Assembly: GCA_006738865.1 (NCBI GenBank) | Contig: AP019701.1 | Location: forward strand, 1,546,001 to 1,610,000 | DNA length: 64,000 nt | Reading direction: 5' to 3' | DNA from: Allostella sp. ATCC 35155 | GTDB taxonomy: Bacteria; Pseudomonadota; Alphaproteobacteria; ATCC43930; Allostellaceae | In this document: positions 44,469-52,507 of the stretch, piece after piece | Position numbering within the stretch: the stretch's first letter is position 1 | Layout: every line of letters begins with the position of its first letter | Made by a program: the position numbers and the translations under genes | The notes under the pieces: model-generated | Databases searched by the model: none | Seen by the model: the letters and a program-made list of their open reading frames with translations, nothing else | Told to the model about the DNA's origin: nothing

Positions 44469-44492
44469 GGCGACGCAAGGGAGGATGACGCC

Positions 44493-47384
44493 ATGGCACG
44501 CGTGGGCGATGCGAGGCTGGCCGAGCGGCTGCGGCGGGAAACACGCGGCGAGGTGCTGTTCGATGCCGCCAGCCGCGGCCGCTATTCGACCGACGCCTCG
44601 ATCTACCAGATCGAGCCCCTGGGCGTGCTCGTCGCTCGCGAGCCGGACGACATCGCGGCCGCGATCCAGATCGCCCGCGAGGAGGGCGTGCCCGTGCTGC
44701 CGCGCGGCGCCGGCACCTCGCAATGCGGGCAGACGGTCGGCGAGGCGCTGGTCGTCGACGTCTCCAAGCACCTCAACCGGCTGGTCGAGGTCGATGTCGA
44801 GGCGCGGCGCGCGACGGTGCAGCCCGGCATCGTGCTCGACCATCTCAACAAGCTGCTGCGGCCCAAGAAGCTGTTCTTCCCGGTCGACGTCTCGCCGTCG
44901 AACCGCGCCACCATCGGCGGCATGACCGGCAACAATTCCTGCGGCTCGCGCTCCATCCGCTACGGCAACATGGTCCACAACGTCCATGCCGTGGACGCCA
45001 TCCTGGCCGACGGCTCGGCGCACCGCTTCGGGCCGACGCCGGGCAATCTCGCCGATGCCGCCGGCGACCGCCGCCTCGTCGACCTCGTCCAGCGCATGCG
45101 CGCGCTGCACGGGCGGGAAGCGGACGAGATCGACCGCCGCATCCCCAAGCTGCTGCGCAAGGTCGGCGGCTACAACATCGACATGATCGACCCGGCCGGC
45201 CACAACATGGCGCACCTGCTGGTCGGCTCGGAGGGCACGCTGGGATTCTTCACCCAGGTCCATCTCGACCTGCAGGCGATCCCCGCGCACCGCACCCTCG
45301 GCATCTGCCACTTCCCGACCTTCTATTCGGCGATGGACGCGACCCGGCACATCGTCAAGCTGGGGCCGGGCGCGGTCGAACTGGTCGACCGCACGCTGAT
45401 CGACCTGTCGCGCGAGATCGCGATGTTCCGACCGACCGTCGACCGCTTCGTGAAGGGGGAACCCCAGGCCATCCTGCTGGTCGAGTTCGCCGGCGACGAC
45501 CGCGAGGACTGCGTCCGGCGCCTGGCGCAGCTCGTCGAGCTGATGGGCGATCTCGGCTTCCCGGACGGCGTCGTCGAGGCGGTCGATCCCGCCTTCCAGT
45601 CGGCGGTGTGGGAGGTGCGCAAGGCCGGCCTCAACATCATGATGTCGATGAAGGGGGAGGGGAAGCCGGTCTCCTTCATCGAGGACTGCGCGGTGCCGCT
45701 GGAGGATCTGGCCGAATACACCCGCCGTCTCGACGAGGTGTTCGCGAAACACGGAACGTCCGGCACTTGGTACGCCCACGCCTCGGTCGGCACGCTACAT
45801 GTCCGCCCCATCCTCAACCTCAAGGAGGAGGCGGGGGCGAAGAAGATGCGCGCCATCGCCGAGGAGGCGTTCGCCATGGTGCGCGAGTACAAGGGCTCGC
45901 ATTCGGGCGAGCATGGCGACGGCCTCGTCCGCTCCGAGTTCCATCGGCCGATGTTCGGCGACCGCATCGTCCGCGCCTTCGAGGAGGTCAAGGACGCCTT
46001 CGATCCGGGCGGCCTCTTCAACCCCGGCAAGATCGTCAACCCGCCGAAGATGGACGACCGCAGCCTCTTCCGCTGGAAGCCGGGCTACAAGGCGCTGCCG
46101 GTCGACACGGCGCTCGACTGGTCGGAGTGGGGCGGTTTCCTCGCCGCCGTCGAGATGTGCAACAACAACGGCGAGTGCCGGAAGTCCGACCCCGGCGTCA
46201 TGTGCCCGTCCTACCGCGCGACCAAGGACGAGCAGCACGTCACCCGCGGCCGCGCCAACACGCTGCGCCTCGCCGTCACCGGCCAGCTCGGCAACGATCG
46301 TTTCGCCGACCCGGCGGTGAAGGCGGCGCTCGACCTCTGCCTGTCCTGCAAGGGCTGCAAGCGCGAGTGTCCGACCGGCGTCGACATGGCGCGCATGAAG
46401 ATCGAGTTCCAGCACCAGTGGAACAAGACGAACGGCGTGCCGCTGCGCGAGCGCCTCGTCGCCCACCTGCCGCGCTATGCCCGGGTCGCGGCGACCCTGG
46501 CGCCGGTCCTCAACCTGCGCAACCGCATCCCGGCGCTGGCGCGCCTCGGCGAGCGGGTGCTGGGCCTTGCCGCCGACCGGCCGCTGCCGGAATGGCGGCG
46601 CGACCGCTTCGATGCCGCAGGCACCGACGGCCGGGCGGAGGGCGAGGGGCCGGAGGTCGCGCTCTTCGTCGATAGCTTCACCGCGGCCTTCGAGCCGGAG
46701 AATGCCCGCGCCGCCAAGCGGGTTCTGGTCGCCGCCGGCTATCGCGTCGCGTGCATCGCGGCCGAGGATGGCGGGCGGGCGCTCTGCTGCGGGCGCACCT
46801 ACCTCGCCGCCGGCATGGTCGAGGAGGCGCGGGCCGAGGCGCGGCGGGCGCTGACGCCGCTGGCCACCGCCGCCCGCCGCGGCGTGCCGATCGTCGGGCT
46901 GGAGCCGTCCTGCCTCTTCTCCTTCCGCGACGAGCACCAGGTGCTGGGCCTGGGCGAGGATGCCCGCGCCGTCGCCGGCAAGGCGGTGATGTTCGAGGAG
47001 TTCGTGGCGGCCGAGCGTGCCGCCGGCCGCTTCACGCCCAAGCTGAAGCCGGCCGCCGCGGCCGCGGTGCTGCACGGCCACTGCCACCAGCGCGCCTTCG
47101 GGACGGTCGGCGCGGTCGAGGCGATGCTGAAGCTGGTGCCGGGTCTGTCGCTCTCGACCATCGATGCCGGCTGCTGCGGCATGGCGGGCGCCTTCGGCTA
47201 TCAGGCCGAGCACGCCGCCATCTCCCGCCAGGTGGCCGAGGCGGGGCCGCTGCCGCGGGTGCGCGAGGCGCCGGCGGATGCCGTGCTGGTCGCGGCCGGC
47301 ACGAGCTGCCGCCACCAGTTCGCCGATCTGGCCTCCAGGACAGCGGTCCACCCCGTGCGCCTGCTCGCCGATCATCTGGCGTGA
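44493..47384 (+). CDS. FAD/Fe-S D-2-hydroxyacid dehydrogenase (YdiJ/Dld-II type)
   Basis: 963-aa multidomain flavoprotein. Order: FAD-binding domain (VLPRGAGTSQCGQ, about 70), FAD-oxidase C-terminal domain with GEHGDG (about 475), ferredoxin-like 4Fe-4S motifs (CNNNGECRK ... CPSY and CLSCKGCKRECP), then CCG-type cysteine domain (CCGRTY, CHQRAF, CCGMAG). This architecture matches YdiJ, a D-2-hydroxyglutarate/D-lactate dehydrogenase feeding electrons to the respiratory chain. Start 44493 is fixed by AAGGGAGG. The frame runs far upstream by chance. The next gene, its likely regulator, begins 7 bp after the stop. Confidence 0.93.
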   Translation: MARVGDARLAERLRRETRGEVLFDAASRGRYSTDASIYQIEPLGVLVAREPDDIAAAIQIAREEGVPVLPRGAGTSQCGQTVGEALVVDVSKHLNRLVEVDVEARRATVQPGIVLDHLNKLLRPKKLFFPVDVSPSNRATIGGMTGNNSCGSRSIRYGNMVHNVHAVDAILADGSAHRFGPTPGNLADAAGDRRLVDLVQRMRALHGREADEIDRRIPKLLRKVGGYNIDMIDPAGHNMAHLLVGSEGTLGFFTQVHLDLQAIPAHRTLGICHFPTFYSAMDATRHIVKLGPGAVELVDRTLIDLSREIAMFRPTVDRFVKGEPQAILLVEFAGDDREDCVRRLAQLVELMGDLGFPDGVVEAVDPAFQSAVWEVRKAGLNIMMSMKGEGKPVSFIEDCAVPLEDLAEYTRRLDEVFAKHGTSGTWYAHASVGTLHVRPILNLKEEAGAKKMRAIAEEAFAMVREYKGSHSGEHGDGLVRSEFHRPMFGDRIVRAFEEVKDAFDPGGLFNPGKIVNPPKMDDRSLFRWKPGYKALPVDTALDWSEWGGFLAAVEMCNNNGECRKSDPGVMCPSYRATKDEQHVTRGRANTLRLAVTGQLGNDRFADPAVKAALDLCLSCKGCKRECPTGVDMARMKIEFQHQWNKTNGVPLRERLVAHLPRYARVAATLAPVLNLRNRIPALARLGERVLGLAADRPLPEWRRDRFDAAGTDGRAEGEGPEVALFVDSFTAAFEPENARAAKRVLVAAGYRVACIAAEDGGRALCCGRTYLAAGMVEEARAEARRALTPLATAARRGVPIVGLEPSCLFSFRDEHQVLGLGEDARAVAGKAVMFEEFVAAERAAGRFTPKLKPAAAAAVLHGHCHQRAFGTVGAVEAMLKLVPGLSLSTIDAGCCGMAGAFGYQAEHAAISRQVAEAGPLPRVREAPADAVLVAAGTSCRHQFADLASRTAVHPVRLLADHLA

Positions 47385-47391
47385 AACGGGG

Positions 47392-48051
47392 ATGAACGAC
47401 CTCGCCGTCGCCGGCCCGATCCCGCGCCGCGCCCTGCACCTCGATGCGGCGGACCGGCTGCGCCGGGCGATCGTCGCCGGCCGGCTGCCGCCCGGCGAGC
47501 GGCTGAAGGAGATGGAGCTCTGCGCCGAGTTCGGCATCTCGCGCACGCCGCTGCGCGAGGCGCTCCGGGTGCTGGCGGCCGAGGGGCTGGTCGAAATCGT
47601 GCCCAATCGCGGCGCCACCGTCGTCGACCTGTCGGGGGAGGCGGCCGAGCACGCCTTCCAGGTGATCGCCGCCCTTGAAGCGGAAGCGGCCGCGCTCGCC
47701 GCCGATCGCGCGACCGAGGCCGAGCGGACGGAGATCGGTCGCCTGACGCGCGCACTCGCCGCCCATCGCCGCGCCGGCGACCTGGACGGATACTTCCACG
47801 TCAACGAGGCGATCCACGCCCTGGTCCTCGCCGCCGCCCGCAACCCACTGCTCGTCGACCTGCACCAGCGCGTCAACACCCGCCTGCGCCCCGCCCGCTT
47901 CCAGGCGAACCTCACGCCCGAGCGTTGGGCCGCCGCGGAGGCCGAGCACACCGCGCTGGCCGACGCCATCCTCACCCGCGATCCCGACCGCGCCGCCGCC
48001 CTGGCGCGCCGGCATCTCGACCATCGATTCTATCTGGCGCGACGCAGCTAA
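47392..48051 (+). CDS. GntR-family regulator, FCD subfamily
   Basis: 219-aa transcription factor. N-terminal winged HTH (RLKEMELCAEFGISRTPLRE) and C-terminal FCD ligand domain with metal-binding His residues (HVNEAIHALVL, EHTAL). FCD regulators bind organic acids. It is 7 bp downstream of the hydroxyacid dehydrogenase and thus cotranscribed; it probably represses the operon at the palindrome 44442-44468. A GGGG ribosome site precedes the start. Confidence 0.92.
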   Translation: MNDLAVAGPIPRRALHLDAADRLRRAIVAGRLPPGERLKEMELCAEFGISRTPLREALRVLAAEGLVEIVPNRGATVVDLSGEAAEHAFQVIAALEAEAAALAADRATEAERTEIGRLTRALAAHRRAGDLDGYFHVNEAIHALVLAAARNPLLVDLHQRVNTRLRPARFQANLTPERWAAAEAEHTALADAILTRDPDRAAALARRHLDHRFYLARRS

Positions 48052-48115
48052 TATCGCGCTTGGTCATGTTGCCGTGGGGCGTCGGCAAAGAGCCCAAAAG
48101 CGATCTCGCGATCCA

Positions 48116-48139
48116 AACCCAGCAGGGCTAGCTGGGGTT
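48116..48139 (+). terminator. Hairpin after the GntR gene
   Basis: AACCCAGC, 7-nt loop, GCTGGG(G)TT with one bulge. About 65 bp downstream of the GntR stop and before the AT-rich island. Possible terminator; no T-run beyond TTC. Confidence 0.4.
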
Positions 48140-48275
48140 CGGGCACCTTGCGAGCCGCTGTGCGCGATCGCCGAGAAGTCCAATCTGGCTTTAAGAATGC
48201 AATTTCGCCGGCATTCAGGTAAATTCCCTACACGATCGCGCGTTAGGGCGCGCCACATGAGGGACATTCGATAGC

Positions 48276-49565
48276 ATGCTGCTGCGCTTCACAACGCGAA
48301 ATCACCTGTCGCTCCGAGAGACGCAGACGCTTTCAATGGTCGCGTCTAGCCTCTCGGGGCCTACAGAGGGATTGCGGCAGGTACCGAGTACGAATTTCCA
48401 AGTCGTGCCCACTGCCGTGATCTACGGCGCCAACGCGTCCGGCAAGAGCAACCTTGTGCATGCAATTCAATTTATGCGGGGCTCCGTGCTCAATTCGCAG
48501 ACGCGGAGCAATCCGTCTGAGAAAGTGCTCGATGCGCCGTTCATGCTAGACCCGGCAGCTCTCACGGAGAGCTCGTTCTATGAGGTCGAGTTCATCGTTC
48601 ACGACGATCGCTACATATACGGATTTGAAGTCTATCGTGGGCGTTTCTCCGCTGAGTGGCTCTATCGATACAATCGTGCGCGGCGTATCATGATGTACGA
48701 GCGTACAAATGATGCGTTTCGATTTGGACGTGCATTCCTGGCGGGAAGTCGGGAAATTCGTTTGATATCAAAGCTGGTTCGGCCGAATTCGTTGTTTATT
48801 TCGGCTGCTGTGCAGAATAATGTTGCTTCTTTGCAGAAAGTTTATGATTTCTTTCAACGCGGGATTCATGATGGCAGGCTAGACTCAGATGATATAGCGG
48901 TAATATTTCTCACAAAAAACAGCACAATTGAAAGAAAAGTAATTAACTTTCTTTCTGGTCTTGGTACTGGCGTTGTTGGTTATCGCAGAAGAGATATACA
49001 GCTAAAAGAGGATCAGAAGTCATTTGTAAAGAGACTGGTTGATCTTATCGGAGAGAATCTCCCGGAACATATTTCTGAGCGACTTTCTAGTATGCAGATC
49101 GACAATAGAACAGAAGTAGAACTGGCGCATATTTCTGCAGATGGAAGCGATGTGTTCTTCCCGTTGAATCTTGAAAGTACCGGAACACGAAGGCTACTAA
49201 ATTTGATGAGCGTTGTGTTTCAAGTTCTCGATGACGGTGGAGTTCTAATCGTCGACGAAGTCGATTCAAGTCTTCATACGCAGGCATGCGAAGCAATTTT
49301 CGCGCTATTTGCAAGCAAGAGGCACAATAAGGGGGGAGGGCAGCTAATCTGCACTACGCATGATACAAATCTTCTGCGTTCAAGTCTCCTTCGCCGGGAT
49401 CAAGTTTGGTTTATGGAAAAAGATTCCGTGGGAGCGACAACATTGTTTCCGCTTAGTGACATAAAGATCCGATCTACTGACAATATTCGTAAGGCCTATG
49501 TCGAAGGCAGGCTGGGAGCCGTACCACTATCGAGTCCAGTTAGCGATTTTGTAGAGAGCCTTTAG
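48276..49565 (+). CDS. RloA-like AAA ATPase of an AbiL-type defence pair
   Basis: 429-aa ABC/AAA15-type ATPase. Walker A GANASGKSN (51-59), a signature-like LESTGTRRLL, Walker B VLIVDEVDSS (323-332) and a switch His in CTTHDTNLL. Together with the next gene it forms the RloA/RloB or AbiLi/AbiLii pair, linked to phage defence by abortive infection in other bacteria. Base composition differs sharply from neighbours: 43% GC in bases 48841-48900, against about 72% in bases 55801-55860. This supports recent transfer. Upstream spacer 48052-48275 holds no other gene. Confidence 0.88.
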   Translation: MLLRFTTRNHLSLRETQTLSMVASSLSGPTEGLRQVPSTNFQVVPTAVIYGANASGKSNLVHAIQFMRGSVLNSQTRSNPSEKVLDAPFMLDPAALTESSFYEVEFIVHDDRYIYGFEVYRGRFSAEWLYRYNRARRIMMYERTNDAFRFGRAFLAGSREIRLISKLVRPNSLFISAAVQNNVASLQKVYDFFQRGIHDGRLDSDDIAVIFLTKNSTIERKVINFLSGLGTGVVGYRRRDIQLKEDQKSFVKRLVDLIGENLPEHISERLSSMQIDNRTEVELAHISADGSDVFFPLNLESTGTRRLLNLMSVVFQVLDDGGVLIVDEVDSSLHTQACEAIFALFASKRHNKGGGQLICTTHDTNLLRSSLLRRDQVWFMEKDSVGATTLFPLSDIKIRSTDNIRKAYVEGRLGAVPLSSPVSDFVESL

Positions 49566-49567
49566 TC

Positions 49568-50236
49568 GTGTCGCGCCGATTTGAACGCGTAAACCGAAGA
49601 TCTGCGGTGAGAGACGCGAGAGTTTTGTTTACTCTAGTTCTAGAGGGACGAAATACAGAGCCGGAATATTTCCGCGTCGTTCATCAGCGTTATGGTGCAT
49701 CGCTGATTAGGTTAGATATGGTTCCTGGGGCAGGAGATCCTAGCGCCATTGCGGGTCGAGCAGTGGAATTGTTAAAGGTAGCCAAAAGGGAGTCGGGGAA
49801 GAACGCATACGAGAAGCACGATCAAGTATGGGCGGTCTTCGATCGAGATGAGCATCCGCACTTCGATGCTGCAATAGCCCGCTGCCAGTCTGTTGGGGTG
49901 CGTGTCGCTCGTTCGAATCCGTGCTTCGAGCTGTGGTCAATTTTGCATCATCGGGATCATGATGCGCCTGATGATCGCTATGAGGTCCAGCGACAATTAA
50001 GTGCACTCTGCCCGGAGTATGATCCCAGGCGAGGTAAGAACGTAGATTGCAGTGTGCTCATTAGAGGATTAGCAGAGGCCGAGCAGCGCGCGTTGTCGCA
50101 GTTGCAGCGACGCGAGAACGAGCGCAATCCATTCGGGCGGCCATCAACAACTGTTGGAGAACTCACGCGTGCTATGCGCGAGGCGAGCGAGCGCGCCGCA
50201 ATATCTATCCCGCACAAACCACTTAATTGCAGGTGA
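49568..50236 (+). CDS. RloB-like putative nuclease of an AbiL-type defence pair
   Basis: 222-aa RloB-family protein with a GTG start 2 bp after the RloA stop, so the two are coupled. A Toprim-like fold is suggested by VLEGRNTEPEYF (Glu26, Glu31), DxD in AVFDRDEHPH (Asp92, Asp94), and SNPCFELWSILHH. In related systems the ATPase is thought to control this toxic effector. Composition is AT-rich, falling off toward the 3' end. It is followed by 207 bp of AT-rich non-coding DNA. Confidence 0.88.
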   Translation: MSRRFERVNRRSAVRDARVLFTLVLEGRNTEPEYFRVVHQRYGASLIRLDMVPGAGDPSAIAGRAVELLKVAKRESGKNAYEKHDQVWAVFDRDEHPHFDAAIARCQSVGVRVARSNPCFELWSILHHRDHDAPDDRYEVQRQLSALCPEYDPRRGKNVDCSVLIRGLAEAEQRALSQLQRRENERNPFGRPSTTVGELTRAMREASERAAISIPHKPLNCR

Positions 50237-50324
50237 ATAGCCTTCTTTATTATCAGAGTATCTTCGAGGAAGATGGGGAGAACCACAATACGATCCGGTC
50301 AACCGAATTTTAGCGTCTCTATAT

Positions 50325-50337
50325 CAATATTATATTG
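50325..50337. repeat. AT-rich palindrome after the RloAB pair
   Basis: CAATAT, T, ATATTG. Perfect but short; it lies in the AT-rich tail of the island between rloB and the LacI regulator. Could be part of a terminator or chance. Confidence 0.3.
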
Positions 50338-50443
50338 TTCCTAGTGCACCACTTTCAGATGCGACTATACCAAACTAGTTTTATGTAGCGTCCAGGGTTT
50401 TGGCCTACGATTTTGGAGTTCACACGACGCGCCTGCCGACCTT

Positions 50444-51493
50444 TCAAAGCGGATCGATCGCATACGTCGACTCCCGCTCCGCCAGGCCGAGCGGAGGCAG
50501 AGTTCGCCCGGCGACCTCGGTGTCGTCTTCCAGGTTGTCGATCAGGGCGTTGACCGCCAGGCGGCCCAGCTCCTCGAACGGATATTGCATGGCGGTGATG
50601 GCGGGGGCGCTCATCGCCGCTAGGGGGCCGTCGAGCAGGGCGACGACCGAGAGGTCGTCCGGCACGGCGAGGCCGAGGCGGCGGGCGCGCGCGATCGTGC
50701 CCGAGGCGACGACGGCGTTGGCGGCGCAGACCGCCGTCGGCGGCCCCCCCGGCGCGGAGAGCATCGCCGCCAGTGCATCGCCCGCCTCTTCCCAACCATA
50801 GTTGCACTCGGCCACGAGGTCGGGGTCGAACGGCAGGCCGGCGGCCGCGAGGCCGCGGCGGAAGCCCTCCAGCCGCTTCCGGCCGGTGTACTGGCCGAGC
50901 GGACCGGAGATCAGCGCGAGCCGGCGATGGCCGAGGCCGGCGAGGTGGGCGACGGCGCGGACCGTGCCGTCGACATAATCGACGATGATCGACGCGGTCT
51001 CGCCCGGGCTCTCGCGGTTGACGAGGACGTAGCTGATGGCCCGGCGCCGCAACTCCGCCACGAGGGCGGGGTCGCTGGTCGTCGTCACCAGCACGCCGTC
51101 GACGCGGCTGCCGGCGACGAGGCGGCGATAGAGCTCGCCGTCGGGCTGATCCTTGTCCGCGAGCGAGATGAAGAGGGAATAGCCCCGCGCGACCGCCGCC
51201 TTCTGGGCGCTGCGGATGATCGTGCCGAAGGCGGGGTTGTCGATCTCCGGCACGACGATGCCGAGGGTGTGCGTCCGCCGCAGGCGGAGCGCGCGGGCCC
51301 GGCTGTCCGGCTGGTAGCCGAGCTCGGCCGCGATGGCGAGGATGCGCTGGCGCGTCTCGGCACGCACCGAGAGCGTCGCCTCGCCGCTCATCACCCGTGA
51401 GACGGTCGACTTCGCGACGCCGGCGATGACGGCGACGTCGTCCAGCCGCGCCGCCCGGCCGGAGCGCGCGGGCGCGTCGCTCGAATCGTTCAT
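50444..51493 (-). CDS. LacI-family transcriptional repressor
   Basis: 349-aa regulator. HTH LDDVAVIAGVAKSTVSRVMSG near residue 18, hinge helix region, then a periplasmic-binding-like effector domain (TLGIVVPEIDNPAFG ... VDGVLVTTTSD). Start 51493 is supported by GGGAGG; an in-frame ATG 14 codons upstream lacks one. It is divergent from the N-formylglutamate amidohydrolase/ABC transporter operon, whose promoter holds a LacI-type operator. Confidence 0.92.
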   Translation of the reverse strand: MNDSSDAPARSGRAARLDDVAVIAGVAKSTVSRVMSGEATLSVRAETRQRILAIAAELGYQPDSRARALRLRRTHTLGIVVPEIDNPAFGTIIRSAQKAAVARGYSLFISLADKDQPDGELYRRLVAGSRVDGVLVTTTSDPALVAELRRRAISYVLVNRESPGETASIIVDYVDGTVRAVAHLAGLGHRRLALISGPLGQYTGRKRLEGFRRGLAAAGLPFDPDLVAECNYGWEEAGDALAAMLSAPGGPPTAVCAANAVVASGTIARARRLGLAVPDDLSVVALLDGPLAAMSAPAITAMQYPFEELGRLAVNALIDNLEDDTEVAGRTLPPLGLAERESTYAIDPL

Positions 51494-51542
51494 CCTGCCT
51501 CCCGCGCGATCATGGCCAACGCAATGCACCTTCATGCAGCGC

Positions 51543-51572
51543 TTGACAAGCGCCCCGAGGGCTTCCTAGCCT
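51543..51572 (+). promoter_or_regulatory. Sigma-70-type promoter for the transporter operon
   Basis: TTGACA at 51543-51548, 18-nt spacer, TAGCCT at 51567-51572. The -35 is consensus; the -10 is weak. Located 55 bp before the first gene. Confidence 0.5.
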
Positions 51573-51579
51573 GGACGAA

Positions 51580-51593
51580 GGAAATCGTTTTCC
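51580..51593. promoter_or_regulatory. LacI-type operator
   Basis: GGAAATCGTTTTCC, near-palindrome with central CG as in LacI/PurR-family sites, 12 of 14 positions symmetric. It lies at or just after the predicted transcription start, the usual position for repression. Confidence 0.6.
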
Positions 51594-51626
51594 TTTCTGA
51601 GTGTATCGTTTGCCTAGCGAGGGGCC

Positions 51627-52487
51627 ATGAGCGCACCGTCCCATCTCGTTCCCGGGGTCCTGCTGCGGCAGGATCCGGTCGGTGCCGCGGCGCCGGTCGT
51701 TTTCGACGTGCCGCGCAGCGGCACCTGGTACCCGTGCGACTTCCGGCCGTCGGCACCGTTCCCCGAGGTCCATCGCTCGGTCTCGATGTATCTGGGCGAC
51801 CTCTACGGCGTCGTGCCGCAGCACGGCGCGACCCTGCTGCAGGCGCTCTTCCCGAACGCCTACATCGACGCCAACCGGCACGAGACGGACGTCGACCCCG
51901 AGCTGCTGGCCGATGCCTGGCAGGGTCCGGGCACGCTGGCGCCGACGGTCAAGTCGAAGCTCGGCATCGGCCTGATCCACAGCCTCGCCGGCGATTCCCC
52001 GCTCTATGACCGCAAGCTCGCCGCGGCCGACGTGCGCAACCGAATCGAGGGCTATTTCCTGCCCTACCATGACGAGCTGGCGCGCATCGTGGCCGAGCGG
52101 CATGCGGCAGCGGGCGTCAGCTATCACATCTCCTGCCACAGCATGGCGTCGATCGGCGGACGCTCCACGCTCGATGCCGGCTCGCCGCGCTCGGACATCG
52201 ACATCGGCGATCTCAAGGGCGAGAGCTGCAAGCCCGAGCTGACGCAGCTGGTGATGGAGGTGTTCCGCGCCGCCGGCCTCAACGTCACCGCCAACTTCCA
52301 CTATGCCGGCGCGGAGTGCATCCGCCGCCACGGCGCCCCGGCCGCGGGCCGCCACAGCCTGCAGATCGAGATCAACCGCAAGCTCTACATGGACGAGCGG
52401 AACTTCACGAAGAACGCCGGCTTCGCCGAGCTGCAGCAGGTGATCGGCAAGGTCGCCGCCGCGCTGCGCGACGATCTCGCCCGCTGA
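51627..52487 (+). CDS. N-formylglutamate amidohydrolase family protein
   Basis: 286-aa hydrolase of the FGase family; the characterised member splits N-formylglutamate to glutamate and formate in histidine breakdown. Signatures: VFDVPRSGTWYP, FPNAYIDANRHETDVDP, YHISCHSMAS, NFHYAGAECIRRHG. No hut genes are near, and it leads a peptide-type ABC operon, so the physiological substrate may be another N-acyl or N-formyl amino acid taken up by the transporter. GAGGGG precedes the start. Confidence 0.9.
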   Translation: MSAPSHLVPGVLLRQDPVGAAAPVVFDVPRSGTWYPCDFRPSAPFPEVHRSVSMYLGDLYGVVPQHGATLLQALFPNAYIDANRHETDVDPELLADAWQGPGTLAPTVKSKLGIGLIHSLAGDSPLYDRKLAAADVRNRIEGYFLPYHDELARIVAERHAAAGVSYHISCHSMASIGGRSTLDAGSPRSDIDIGDLKGESCKPELTQLVMEVFRAAGLNVTANFHYAGAECIRRHGAPAAGRHSLQIEINRKLYMDERNFTKNAGFAELQQVIGKVAAALRDDLAR

Positions 52488-52507
52488 CCCGAACATTGGA
52501 GGCAAGC

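Noticed and set aside
43794-44492. 5' extension of the D-2-hydroxyacid dehydrogenase frame
   Set aside because: Lies antisense to the aminotransferase and across the operator; homology and ribosome site begin at 44493.
48052-48275. tRNA or attachment site flanking the AT-rich island
   Set aside because: GGTTCGGGCACC looks slightly like a T-arm, but no cloverleaf can be drawn and no direct repeat of it is seen at the right end.
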